From the NCBI GenBank assembly GCA_050633665.1, contig JBOEGY010000002.1:62001-126000 (forward strand): a stretch of DNA of 64,000 nucleotides. The letters are read 5' to 3'. This DNA is from JAUIAI01 sp050633665. GTDB taxonomy: Bacteria > Pseudomonadota > Gammaproteobacteria > Burkholderiales > Burkholderiaceae_E. Positions within the stretch are counted from its first letter, which is position 1, and every line of letters starts with the position of its first letter. Below, one piece after another: positions 8,901 to 17,822 of the stretch. The position numbers and the translations under genes are program-made. The notes under the pieces were generated by a model. That model saw nothing but the letters and a program-made list of their open reading frames with translations, made no database searches and was not told the DNA's origin.

Positions 8901-9644
8901 ATGAACATGGAAGGACAAGTTGCCGTTGTCACGGGCAGCTCAAGGGGAATCGGGCAGGCGATTGCGCTGGCGTTGGGCAAACAAGGCGCCACCGTAATTG
9001 GTACCGCGACCAGTGACGCCGGAGCCGCAGCGATAAGCGAAACATTCAAAGCGAATGAAATAAACGGCCGCGGCGTCTGTCTCGATGTAAACGATACGGC
9101 CGCCTGTCAGGCATTGATTGCTGATATCGGCGCCAGAGAAGGCGTGATTGCGGTGCTGGTTAACAACGCTGGCATTACCCGCGATACCCTGGCGATGCGA
9201 ATGAAGGCGGATGATTGGTCGGCCGTCATTGATACCAATCTAAGCGCCGTTTTCCGCTTGTGTCAGTTGGTGATCAAGCCAATGATGAAGGCCCGATATG
9301 GCCGTATCGTGAATGTGACCTCGGTGGTCGGCGCATCTGGCAACGCGGGGCAGGCAAATTATGCTGCTGCGAAGGCCGGAGTTGCCGGGTTGTCCCGCTC
9401 GCTGGGACGGGAGCTGGGCTCCCGGAACATAACCGTCAATTGCGTGGCGCCCGGATTCATTGATACCGACATGACCCGTGAATTGCCTGAAGCTCAGCGC
9501 GATGCCTTGCTCGGGCAGATTCCGGTACAGCGGCTTGGGCGGCCTGAAGAGATCGCCGCTGCAGTCAGTTTTCTGGCCGGCCCGGAAGCAAGCTACATTA
9601 CCGGCGCCACACTGCACGTCAATGGCGGCATGTACATGGAGTAG
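8901..9644 (+). CDS. fabG: 3-oxoacyl-ACP reductase
   Basis: A 247-residue short-chain dehydrogenase that reduces 3-ketoacyl-ACP with NADPH. It has the TGSSRGIG cofactor loop, the NNAG motif, and the Ser-Tyr-Lys catalytic set (VTSV, then NYAAAKAG), with a C-terminal TGATLHVNGGMYM typical of FabG. Two possible starts, ATG 8901 and ATG 8907, are both compatible with the family. It sits 63 bases after fabD. Confidence 0.95.
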   Translation: MNMEGQVAVVTGSSRGIGQAIALALGKQGATVIGTATSDAGAAAISETFKANEINGRGVCLDVNDTAACQALIADIGAREGVIAVLVNNAGITRDTLAMRMKADDWSAVIDTNLSAVFRLCQLVIKPMMKARYGRIVNVTSVVGASGNAGQANYAAAKAGVAGLSRSLGRELGSRNITVNCVAPGFIDTDMTRELPEAQRDALLGQIPVQRLGRPEEIAAAVSFLAGPEASYITGATLHVNGGMYME

Positions 9645-9907
9645 TGGTGCAGACCTTTTGAGCCACAAATTGGTAAGATTTGCGTTTGTTGTTGATATGA
9701 CAGCCGATTTATTCAATTCAGATGGGTTGTTCCCGTAAAATTCACCCTTATCTGCGAATCGGGCAATGGTCGGTGTGTTTTTCGATAAATTTGCCGATGG
9801 CCGGCGAAGTAACTGATGCAAGACCTAGCGTTATACCGTGACTAACAAGATTGATGCCGTGTTTGCCGTGACGGCGGGCACGCCAAGAATTAACCCTGGA
9901 GAAAATA

Positions 9908-10147
9908 ATGGAAGATCTCGAACTGCGAGTCAAAAAGATTGTTGCAGAGCAACTTGGTGTTAATGAAGCCGATGTCAAAATCGATTCGGCGTTCGTCGAC
10001 GACCTTGGCGCTGATTCGCTTGATACCGTCGAACTGGTTATGGCACTCGAAGACGAGTTCGATACCGAGATTCCTGATGAGCAAGCTGAAAAGATCACCA
10101 CGGTTCAACAGGCAATTGATTACGTAAAGGCTCAGTCAAAGGCTTGA
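9908..10147 (+). CDS. acpP: Acyl carrier protein
   Basis: A 79-residue acidic four-helix protein. The phosphopantetheine attachment site is Ser37 in LGADSLDTVELVM. It shuttles growing acyl chains among the Fab enzymes; its activator AcpS is encoded about 10 kb downstream. A GGAG ribosome site lies 8 bases before the ATG. The 263-base gap before it (9645-9907) holds no gene I can support and probably carries a separate acpP promoter and leader, as expected for a very abundant protein. Confidence 0.97.
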   Translation: MEDLELRVKKIVAEQLGVNEADVKIDSAFVDDLGADSLDTVELVMALEDEFDTEIPDEQAEKITTVQQAIDYVKAQSKA

Positions 10148-10151
10148 TGAA

Positions 10152-11384
10152 GTGAGTAAACGTCGTGTTGTCGTGACAGGGCTGGGTATTGTCAGCCCGG
10201 TCGGAAATGATATTTCCACCGCCTGGTCCAACATCATTGCCGGCAAAAGCGGTATTGGTCCGGTGACGCGTTTCGATGCGTCGGAAATGTCGACCAGGAT
10301 TGTCGGGGAGGTCAAAGACTTTGACCCGTCTGCCTATATGGCCAGCAAAGAGGTCCGGCACTTCGATACCTTCGTGCATTACGGCATCGCCGCTTCAACC
10401 GAAGCGGTCAAAGACAGCGGTATCGAAATTAACGAATCGACTGCCGAGCGAATCGGCGCGATGGTGGGTTCCGGTATTGGCGGTTTGCCAATGATCGAAC
10501 GTACCCATAGTGATCTCGTCAACAAAGGGGTTCGTCGCGTCTCGCCGTTCTTTGTACCCGGCTCGATTATCAATATGGTGTCGGGGCAACTGGCGATTAA
10601 TCTGGGCCTGAAAGGGCCCAATCTGGCGATTGCAACCGCATGTACCACCGGCTTGCACTGCATAGGTCAGTCGGCCCGGATCATCGCCTATGGTGATGCT
10701 GACGTCATGGTCGCGGGTGGGGCCGAGTCGACCATATCGCCGTTGGGTCTGGGTGGCTTTATAGCGGCTCGCGCTGTGTCTCAGCGCAACGACGATCCGG
10801 AAGCCGCGAGTCGGCCATGGGACAAGGATCGCGACGGTTTCGTGCTTGGTGAGGGCGCCGGAGTGATGGTCCTTGAGGAGTACGAATACGCCAAACGCCG
10901 CGGCGCGCGCATTTATGCCGAACTGGTTGGCTTTGGGATGAGCGCTGATGCCCATCACATTACGTCCCCTGAGACTGACGGGCCTCGCAGAGGCATGGTT
11001 GCCGCTCTGAAGGATGCTGGCTGCAACGCCGATGAGGTGTCCTATCTGAATGCTCACGGTACTTCGACGCCAGTCGGTGATACCAACGAGACCGAAGCGA
11101 TCAAACTCGCTCTTGGTGATCATGCGAAAAAGATCGTCGTCAACTCAACAAAGTCCATGACCGGGCATTTGCTCGGCGGTGCTGGTGGCATTGAGAGCGT
11201 CTTTTCGGTGCTTGCACTGCATAACCAGATTTCGCCGCCGACGATCAATCTGGATAACCCGGACCCGGAATGCGATCTTGATTACTGTGCCAATGAGGCC
11301 CGCGATGTCTCGATCAAATATGCCATGAATAATTCATTCGGTTTTGGTGGCACCAACGGCACAATACTGTTCAGTAAACCCTGA
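10152..11384 (+). CDS. fabF: 3-oxoacyl-ACP synthase II
   Basis: A 410-residue condensing enzyme for chain elongation. The start is GTG (10152), four bases after acpP, giving SKRRVVVTGLGIVSPVG. Cys is in TACTTGLH (about residue 164), with His residues in NAHGTST and KSMTGHLLGGAGG, the Cys-His-His triad of FabF/FabB. Length and the C-terminal FGFGGTNGT fit FabF. Confidence 0.96.
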   Translation: MSKRRVVVTGLGIVSPVGNDISTAWSNIIAGKSGIGPVTRFDASEMSTRIVGEVKDFDPSAYMASKEVRHFDTFVHYGIAASTEAVKDSGIEINESTAERIGAMVGSGIGGLPMIERTHSDLVNKGVRRVSPFFVPGSIINMVSGQLAINLGLKGPNLAIATACTTGLHCIGQSARIIAYGDADVMVAGGAESTISPLGLGGFIAARAVSQRNDDPEAASRPWDKDRDGFVLGEGAGVMVLEEYEYAKRRGARIYAELVGFGMSADAHHITSPETDGPRRGMVAALKDAGCNADEVSYLNAHGTSTPVGDTNETEAIKLALGDHAKKIVVNSTKSMTGHLLGGAGGIESVFSVLALHNQISPPTINLDNPDPECDLDYCANEARDVSIKYAMNNSFGFGGTNGTILFSKP

Positions 11385-11430
11385 GTTCGGCCGTCCCCCG
11401 ATAGTCTTAGTCCCTGCGGACGGCTGACTC
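11383..11430 (+). repeat. Inverted repeat just after fabF
   Basis: GCCGTCC (11390-11396) and GGACGGC (11418-11424) can pair, and GAGT/ACTC outside them (11383-11386, 11427-11430) extend the stem with a small internal bulge. There is no uridine run after it, so it is not a standard intrinsic terminator. It may stabilise the 3' end of the fab mRNA. Confidence 0.3.
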
Positions 11431-11466
11431 GGCCAGGGAGTGTTCGTTAATCGTATCGTTTCGGCA

Positions 11467-11973
11467 ATGAAGTCTCATTCCGACACAACCCGGGCTGCCG
11501 GACAGCCGGAAGTCCCCGGTCATTCCGCCGACCCGCCGTTACCCGCGTTCCTGGAGCTTCAAAACCATGTTTTGCCGGTCTGGCGGCAACCGGTCTGGTG
11601 GTTGGCCGTTTTGACGGTAATTCCATTGTTGGCTTCCTGGGTCCAGTCTCCACAATTGTTGTCCTGTCTGGGATTCGGATTGCTCGTGATGGCTCGGTTT
11701 GCATCGCGCCGCGCGGCCCTGGCCGGGCCGGTAATGATTGTTGGCCTTGATGGCAAAGCCCGGTTGGCCGGGCAGCCGGGTCAGCCGGCGCCGCTCATTA
11801 TTCTGTTTGCCTGGCAGGGGCATCAAAGCGCCCGGCTGGTGTTCCGCCTGCCGTCTGGCGGATCTATCGACTGGTTTATCAGCCGTGGCCGGTTGGGCGA
11901 TGCACAATGGCGGTGTCTATCTGCCTGGCTGGGCTGGCTTGCGCGTGCTCAGGTTAATTCCGGGGCTCAATAA
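11467..11973 (+). CDS. YgfX/CptA-like inner-membrane protein
   Basis: A protein of 168 residues (ATG 11467; a GTG at 11440 is also in frame). Two adjacent hydrophobic segments (about residues 42-60 and 64-80) are followed by a soluble C-terminal part with a LDGKARL stretch and a DWFISRGRLGDAQWRCL stretch. This two-helix plus beta-domain plan, and the D/E-x-E/Q-W-R near the end, resembles E. coli YgfX (DUF1434, also called CptA). In Pseudomonas a YgfX gene lies next to nadB-algU-mucABCD, which fits its place before mucD here. The similarity is judged by eye, so the family call is moderate. Confidence 0.5.
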   Translation: MKSHSDTTRAAGQPEVPGHSADPPLPAFLELQNHVLPVWRQPVWWLAVLTVIPLLASWVQSPQLLSCLGFGLLVMARFASRRAALAGPVMIVGLDGKARLAGQPGQPAPLIILFAWQGHQSARLVFRLPSGGSIDWFISRGRLGDAQWRCLSAWLGWLARAQVNSGAQ

Positions 11974-12102
11974 CGATCCATTCCGAGACTCATTGGGTTT
12001 ACGATCCCGTTTTGGCTTTTCTCCTACGATTCGTAGCCTTGTTTTTGTGAGGTTCGCCTCAATTTGCTACCGTGTCTGTCTGTCACCCTCTGGAACCTGC
12101 TG

Positions 12103-13578
12103 ATGTCCAAACTGCTCAATAGTCTTCTTGGCGGCCTGATGAGCGCTGCTTTTCTGATTGCTCCGGTTGCCGCTGAAGCCCGCACGGGCCTGCCCGAATT
12201 TGCCGATCTGGTCGAGCTGGCCGGTCCTGCAGTCGTGAATATCCGGACAACCGCCGCGCGCAGCAAAAGGGCGAGCAGCCAGGGTCGGGTACCGATTCCA
12301 GAGGGCATGGATGAGAATGATCCATTCTTCGAGTTCTTTCGCCGGTTTTTCCCGCCTGGCGAGGGCGGACCGGGCGAGCAGCCTCGCGCAGCGCCAAAAG
12401 CACCTGGTGCCCAGCCTCAGCGTCCGCGTGGTGTCGGCTCCGGTTTTGTGTTTACACCTGACGGTTACGTAATGACCAACCATCACGTGGTGGATGGCGC
12501 TGATGCAATCTATGTGACATTTAGCGATGACCGTGAATTCAAGGCCAAGTTGATCGGTTCCGATAAGCGAACCGACGTGGCGGTCGTCAAAATTGACAGC
12601 AAGGATCTGCCGAGTCTGGTGATTGGCGACCCGAACAAGCTGCGAGTTGGCGAATGGGTATTGGCGATTGGTTCACCGTTCGGTCTCCAAAATACGGTGA
12701 CGGCTGGCATTGTTTCTGCCAAAGGTCGCGATACCGGCGACTACCTGCCGTTCATTCAGACTGATGTGGCGGTGAATCCGGGTAATTCCGGTGGCCCGCT
12801 GATTAACATGAGTGGCGAGGTCGTTGGCATTAACTCTCAGATCTACAGCCGCACCGGCGGGTTCATGGGTATTTCATTTGCCATTCCCATCGATGAGGCA
12901 ATGAATGTCGCCAGCCAGTTGCGTTCAGAGGGCCGGGTGGTTCGGGGTCGTATTGGTGTGGGAATTGCGGAAGTCACCAAAGAGATAGCAGAGCCGCTCG
13001 GGCTGCCCAATGCCAACGGAGCACTGGTTCGAAGTGTCGCGAAAGACGGCCCTGCCGAAGAAGGTAAGGTGCAGATCGGCGACATAATTGTCGAATTCGA
13101 CGGCCGCGAAATTGCCAAGGCGAGCGATTTGCCCCGGATTGTTGGCGGGACCAAGCCGGGTACCGAAGTCAGCATGAAGGTCTGGCGTAAAGGGGCAGAA
13201 AAGACGCTGAACCTGACTGTTGGCGAATTAAAACCAGACAGTGGTGCAGCGGCGCGCAACAAGCCCAAGGCCCCGAAGAAAGAAGAGCGCGCTGATGCCT
13301 CCGCGAACTCGCTGGGTCTTGGTGTGGTCAGTCTGCCAAAAGACAAAGCCAAGGCGCTTCGTATTCCGGGTGGTGTGCTGGTCGAGGCGGTCGAAGGCCC
13401 GGCAAAGGCTGCCGGCCTGCGTGCTGGCGACATTGTTCTGACGATCAACAATGTTGATGTCGATTCGGTGCCGAAATTCAATGCCGTGGCAGCCAAGCTG
13501 GAAGATGGCAAGACAGCCGTCTTGCTGGTGCAGCGTGGCGAATCGGCTCAGTACGTACCGCTGAAACCAGGGCGTTAA
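12103..13578 (+). CDS. mucD: Periplasmic serine protease, DegP/MucD family (Do)
   Basis: A 491-residue HtrA-type protease and chaperone. A signal peptide (residues 1 to about 27, ending APVAAEA) exports it to the periplasm. The catalytic triad is His in TNHHVVDGA, Asp in RTDVAVVKI and Ser in NPGNSGGPL. Two PDZ domains follow (about residues 290-375 and 400-485). A Pro/Gly/Arg-rich loop precedes the protease domain. I chose ATG 12103 because it gives a normal signal peptide; the open frame begins 13 residues earlier. The lepA-lepB-rnc genes follow as in Pseudomonas, but the algU-mucA-mucB genes usually found upstream are absent. Confidence 0.9.
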   Translation: MSKLLNSLLGGLMSAAFLIAPVAAEARTGLPEFADLVELAGPAVVNIRTTAARSKRASSQGRVPIPEGMDENDPFFEFFRRFFPPGEGGPGEQPRAAPKAPGAQPQRPRGVGSGFVFTPDGYVMTNHHVVDGADAIYVTFSDDREFKAKLIGSDKRTDVAVVKIDSKDLPSLVIGDPNKLRVGEWVLAIGSPFGLQNTVTAGIVSAKGRDTGDYLPFIQTDVAVNPGNSGGPLINMSGEVVGINSQIYSRTGGFMGISFAIPIDEAMNVASQLRSEGRVVRGRIGVGIAEVTKEIAEPLGLPNANGALVRSVAKDGPAEEGKVQIGDIIVEFDGREIAKASDLPRIVGGTKPGTEVSMKVWRKGAEKTLNLTVGELKPDSGAAARNKPKAPKKEERADASANSLGLGVVSLPKDKAKALRIPGGVLVEAVEGPAKAAGLRAGDIVLTINNVDVDSVPKFNAVAAKLEDGKTAVLLVQRGESAQYVPLKPGR

Positions 13579-13583
13579 AGCCT

Positions 13584-13609
13584 GACAGGCCCTGCGGGGC
13601 CTGTCTTTG
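13584..13609 (+). terminator. Candidate intrinsic terminator after mucD
   Basis: GACAGGCCC and GGGCCTGTC form a perfect nine-base stem with a tight loop, followed by TTTG. It starts six bases after the mucD stop. The T run is short, so termination may be partial. Confidence 0.6.
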
Positions 13610-13787
13610 CGATCTTTTGGCTGGCCTGCTGATGGCAGGCTGCTGTCCGAACGAGCCGGCATTCGTCTAAAGTGACCGAAACCGGGCTTTCTACCCGGAA
13701 TTGCTGCTTAGAGACAACGAATCGCCGGTCCCGACTGCTAGAATTACCCCACGCGTCGAACTCTCGGCGCGTTTCTTGTGCACCCAG

Positions 13788-15581
13788 ATGCAGCATATCC
13801 GTAACTTTTCCATTATTGCCCATATCGATCACGGCAAATCAACGCTGGCTGATCGACTAATCCACCGCTGTGGCGGCCTTAGTGACCGCGAAATGAGTGA
13901 GCAGGTGCTCGACTCAATGGACCTTGAGCGCGAACGCGGGATTACGATCAAGGCGCAAACCGCCACGCTGGCCTACAAGGCCGCCGACGGTGAGACCTAT
14001 CAGCTCAACCTGATTGATACGCCCGGCCATGTCGATTTCTCCTATGAGGTGAGCCGCTCGCTGTCCGCGTGTGAGGGCGCGCTGTTGGTCGTGGATGCCT
14101 CGCAGGGCGTGGAGGCTCAGACGGTCGCGAACTGCTATACCGCGATTGATCTCGGCGTCGAGGTGATCCCTGTTCTGAACAAGATGGATCTTGCCTCGGC
14201 CGAGCCAGAGGTCGCGGCTCGTGAGATAGAAGACGTCATTGGTATTGATGCCTCGAATGCTGTGCGCGCGAGCGCTAAGACAGGCTTGGGGATCGATGAA
14301 ATCCTGGAGCAAGTCGTCTCCCTGGTACCGCCTCCGAAGGGCGATCCGGAGGCGCCGTTGAAAGCCCTGGTCGTTGATTCCTGGTTCGATAATTATGTTG
14401 GCGTCGTGATGTTGATTCGGGTTGTAGACGGCATTTTGCGCGCCAAAGACAAAGTCAAACTGATGGCATCGCCCGGTCAGTTCAACGCCGAAAACATTGG
14501 CGTGTTTACCCCCAAATCAGTTGCGCGCAAAAGCCTGAGCGCCGGCGAAGTCGGGTTTGTGATTGCAGGTATCAAAGAGCTCAGCGTTGCCAAGGTTGGC
14601 GATACGCTAACCCACCACGCCAAGCCGGCGGCCGCCCCATTGCCGGGTTTCCGGGAAGTCAAGCCGGCAGTTTTTGCCGGCTTGTATCCGGTTGAAGCGA
14701 ATCAGTTTGAATCTATGCGCGAAGCGCTGGAGAAGCTCAAGCTTAATGATGCTGCGCTACAGTTTGAACCTGAAGTCTCGCAGGCGCTTGGCTTTGGTTT
14801 TCGCTGCGGCTTTCTTGGCATGTTGCACATGGACATTGTTCAGGAGCGGCTGGAGCGAGAATTCGACATCGATCTGATCACAACTGCACCGACGGTCGTG
14901 TACGAGGTGATGATGCGAGACGGTTCTGTGATCAAGGTCGAGAACCCATCCAAGCTCCCTGATCAAAGCAAGATCGAAGAAATTCGCGAGCCCATGGTGA
15001 ATGTCACGGTGTTTGTGCCGCAGGAATATGTCGGCACAGTAATGACGCTTTGTACCGGTAAGCGTGGTGTGCAGAAAAATCTGCTTTATCACGGGCGCCA
15101 GGTGCAGTTGACTTACGACTTACCGATGAATGAAATCGTGATGGATTTCTTCGATCGGCTGAAGTCGGCGACCCGGGGGTACGCGTCCATGGACTATGAA
15201 TTCAACGAGTATCAACCGTCCGACGTCATCAAACTGGACATCCTTGTTAATGGTGAAAGGGTTGATGCGTTGTCTCTGATTGTGCACCGTTCTGTCGCGA
15301 CTTCCCGCGGCCGTGATGTCGCCTCCAAGATGCGCGAACTCATTCCGCGCCAGATGTACGACGTTGCCATTCAGGCCGCGATTGGTTCGACCATCATTGC
15401 TCGCGAGAATGTCAAAGCCTTGCGTAAGAACGTACTCGCCAAGTGCTATGGCGGTGACATCTCACGCAAGAAGAAACTGCTGGAAAAACAAAAAGCCGGG
15501 AAGAAGCGTATGAAGCAGGTGGGTAGTGTCGAGATTCCCCAGGAAGCGTTTCTGGCCGTGCTACAAGTGGAGAGCCGATGA
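13788..15581 (+). CDS. lepA: Elongation factor 4 (LepA)
   Basis: A 597-residue translational GTPase. It begins MQHIRNFSIIAHIDHGKST, with the P-loop AHIDHGKS, switch II DTPGHVDF and NKMD. LepA acts on ribosomes, probably in initiation or back-translocation under stress. The ATG at 13788 matches the family start; the open frame upstream has 29 unrelated residues. A possible hairpin (13751-13772) with a T-rich tail lies just upstream and could modulate expression. It overlaps lepB by four bases (ATGA). Confidence 0.96.
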   Translation: MQHIRNFSIIAHIDHGKSTLADRLIHRCGGLSDREMSEQVLDSMDLERERGITIKAQTATLAYKAADGETYQLNLIDTPGHVDFSYEVSRSLSACEGALLVVDASQGVEAQTVANCYTAIDLGVEVIPVLNKMDLASAEPEVAAREIEDVIGIDASNAVRASAKTGLGIDEILEQVVSLVPPPKGDPEAPLKALVVDSWFDNYVGVVMLIRVVDGILRAKDKVKLMASPGQFNAENIGVFTPKSVARKSLSAGEVGFVIAGIKELSVAKVGDTLTHHAKPAAAPLPGFREVKPAVFAGLYPVEANQFESMREALEKLKLNDAALQFEPEVSQALGFGFRCGFLGMLHMDIVQERLEREFDIDLITTAPTVVYEVMMRDGSVIKVENPSKLPDQSKIEEIREPMVNVTVFVPQEYVGTVMTLCTGKRGVQKNLLYHGRQVQLTYDLPMNEIVMDFFDRLKSATRGYASMDYEFNEYQPSDVIKLDILVNGERVDALSLIVHRSVATSRGRDVASKMRELIPRQMYDVAIQAAIGSTIIARENVKALRKNVLAKCYGGDISRKKKLLEKQKAGKKRMKQVGSVEIPQEAFLAVLQVESR

Positions 15582-16474
15582 ATTTTGCTCTGATTCTGTT
15601 TTTGCTGTTATTGGTGACGTTCATCGCCTGGTTGCTCGAGAAATTTATCCTGAAGCCGGCGCGTGAGAAGAAGGCATACGCAGAGATTCAGCATTTCGAC
15701 CAATCGTTGGCACCCGCGTTGCGGGACAGTCATGGTGAGCAGGCGGTAGAGGCACAGCGGCATGCTCTGCGAACCAGCCGACTGCGCCAACCGCTGTGGG
15801 TCGAATACACGGCTGGCCTGTTTCCAGTCATTCTGATTGTGTTTGGTCTGCGCTCTTTTGTCGTCGAACCGTTCAAAATTCCGTCAGGGTCTATGATTCC
15901 CACCCTGATGATCGGAGACCTGATTCTGGTCAACAAGTTCTCTTACGGGGTACGGCTGCCAATCATCCATACCAAGATTGCCGACCTGGGGAGTCCGGAT
16001 CGCGGCGATGTAATGGTTTTCCGTTATCCGAGAAACGAGTCGGAGAATTACATCAAGCGTGTGGTTGGTTTGCCTGGAGATACGGTTTCGTATCTCAATA
16101 AACGGCTGAAAATCAATGGTGAATTCGTTGAGTTGGATCCAGATGGTCGTTATGTGGACTCGGAGCGTTTGACAGAAGTTCCCAAATACCTAGAATCATT
16201 GGGAGAAAAACCGCATAACATATTGACTAACCTAGAGAAAGCGCCCGATATTAGACCTGTCGAGCAATTCCCCATGATTAGCAATTGCCGCTATTCTAGT
16301 GACGGTATTGTGTGCAAAGTGCCGGACAATCACTACTTTGTCTTGGGCGACAATCGTGAGAGCAGCCTCGATAGTCGCTTCTGGGGATTTGTCCCTGAAA
16401 AGAACATTGTCGGCAAGGCGTTCTTCATCTGGATGAACTTTGGTGATGTTTCCCGGGTAGGCTCGTTTCACTAA
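15578..16474 (+). CDS. lepB: Signal peptidase I
   Basis: A 298-residue inner-membrane peptidase that removes signal peptides from exported proteins. Two N-terminal membrane segments (about residues 3-22 and 70-88) precede the periplasmic domain. The catalytic Ser is in IPSGSMIPTLMIGD and the Lys is in NYIKRVVGLPGD; the C-terminal box is FVLGDNRESSLDSR. It is translationally coupled to lepA by an ATGA overlap. Confidence 0.95.
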   Translation: MNFALILFLLLLVTFIAWLLEKFILKPAREKKAYAEIQHFDQSLAPALRDSHGEQAVEAQRHALRTSRLRQPLWVEYTAGLFPVILIVFGLRSFVVEPFKIPSGSMIPTLMIGDLILVNKFSYGVRLPIIHTKIADLGSPDRGDVMVFRYPRNESENYIKRVVGLPGDTVSYLNKRLKINGEFVELDPDGRYVDSERLTEVPKYLESLGEKPHNILTNLEKAPDIRPVEQFPMISNCRYSSDGIVCKVPDNHYFVLGDNRESSLDSRFWGFVPEKNIVGKAFFIWMNFGDVSRVGSFH

Positions 16475-16541
16475 AGCCAATCGCTTCAGGCAACCCCCAA
16501 GTTGATTCGCCCATAACCGGCAATAACAATTACGACCCAGG

Positions 16542-16955
16542 ATGTTTAACTCAATGAGCTCACTTCGTACCAGGCACCAATCAAACGCTTTAATGCCAGC
16601 TGCACCGCGTCGTCGGCAGTCTGGTGTTTCGATGATCTTGTTGCTGCTGATAGGAACGCTGCTATTCATTGTTGGGGGCGCCGCATTAAGAGTGGCGCCG
16701 ACCGTGCTTGAGTACCGTTCGATTCAAGACGCGATCGATCGTTCACTGGAAGAAGGCACGGCGCCGCTGATTCGCCGTTCGTTTAACCGTGCCGCCGCCA
16801 TTGACAACATTACTTCGTTGACTGGTGCCGATCTGATTATTGAAATGGTCGATGGCAAGCCTGATGTGACCTTTGAGTACGAGAAGCGAATCCCGCTGGC
16901 CGGACCGGTCAGTCTCGTGGTTGATTATCGACGCGAGGGGTCAACGAAGCCCTGA
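16542..16955 (+). CDS. DUF4845 small membrane protein
   Basis: A 137-residue protein with one hydrophobic segment (about residues 30-50) after a basic N-terminus ending RRRQSGVSMILLLL, which resembles a type IV prepilin-like start, and a soluble alpha/beta tail. DUF4845 proteins are almost always encoded between lepB and rnc in gammaproteobacteria; their function is unknown. A second in-frame ATG at 16554 is possible. It ends three bases before rnc. Confidence 0.75.
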   Translation: MFNSMSSLRTRHQSNALMPAAPRRRQSGVSMILLLLIGTLLFIVGGAALRVAPTVLEYRSIQDAIDRSLEEGTAPLIRRSFNRAAAIDNITSLTGADLIIEMVDGKPDVTFEYEKRIPLAGPVSLVVDYRREGSTKP

Positions 16956-16958
16956 TGA

Positions 16959-17822
16959 ATGGATGTTGAAGCGCTCGAGCGCAGTCTCGACCACAAGTTT
17001 TCTAATGGCAACCTGCTCAAACAGGCGCTGACGCACCGGAGCTTTGGTCAGCCGAATAATGAACGCCTGGAGTTTCTAGGCGATTCAGTGCTGAACTGCG
17101 CTATAGCAGCCTTGCTGTTTCAGCGTTTCCCTTCTGAGGATGAAGGCGACCTATCCCGCCTTAGAGCATTCCTGGTCAAGCAGCAGGCGCTTTACCGGGT
17201 TGCCCAGCGAATCGGCTTTGGTGAGTTGCTGTTACTCGGTGAGGGCGAGAGTCGTAGTGGCGGTTTCAGACGACCTTCAATTCTGGCGGATGCGCTTGAG
17301 GCCTTGATCGGAGCGGTTTATCTGGATGCCGGCTTTGATAAGGCGCGCGCTATGATCGGCCGCCTTTATGAGCCCGAACTTGCTGCGGCGGACCCCAAAA
17401 CTACCGGCAAGGACGCCAAGACGCGTTTGCAGGAAGAATTACAAAGACGGCGTTTACCGTTGCCTGTTTATTCGGTCGTGGCAACCCATGGTGCTGCTCA
17501 CAGCCAGACGTTTGATGTTGAGTGCCAGATAGCCAAACTGGAGGTCAGTGTCAGCGGTACTGGTGCGACCCGTAGAGCGGCCGAACAGTCCGCGGCCGAG
17601 CTGGCGCTCGAAGCATTGGCCAGCCAGGAATCAGTCGGTCGGGCTTCCAAACCGGCCAGTCGCAAGCCCAGAGCCAGCCGGGCCAAGAAAAGCCCCGTCA
17701 AGAGCGCAGCTGCCGCTGATGGCAAAACCTCTCCCGCCAGGACCGCACACGGGAAAAAACCGCTTACCCGAAAAGGGCCGGCGCGCAAGAGCGGCGAAAC
17801 AGCCTCAGGGAGCAAATCATGA
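16959..17822 (+). CDS. rnc: Ribonuclease III with a basic C-terminal extension
   Basis: A 287-residue double-strand-specific endonuclease that processes rRNA precursors and regulatory RNAs. The endonuclease domain shows the signature NERLEFLGDSVL (about residues 36-47), and the double-stranded RNA-binding domain spans about residues 150-222. The protein is roughly 60 residues longer than E. coli RNase III: from about residue 227 the tail is almost all Lys, Arg, Ala, Ser and Pro. It starts at ATG 16959, three bases after the previous stop, and overlaps era by four bases, the classic rnc-era coupling. Confidence 0.95.
   Translation: MDVEALERSLDHKFSNGNLLKQALTHRSFGQPNNERLEFLGDSVLNCAIAALLFQRFPSEDEGDLSRLRAFLVKQQALYRVAQRIGFGELLLLGEGESRSGGFRRPSILADALEALIGAVYLDAGFDKARAMIGRLYEPELAAADPKTTGKDAKTRLQEELQRRRLPLPVYSVVATHGAAHSQTFDVECQIAKLEVSVSGTGATRRAAEQSAAELALEALASQESVGRASKPASRKPRASRAKKSPVKSAAAADGKTSPARTAHGKKPLTRKGPARKSGETASGSKS

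Noticed and set aside
9645..9907. Search for a gene between fabG and acpP
   Set aside because: Only frames that are shadows of fabG or acpP are present; it most likely holds an acpP promoter and leader.
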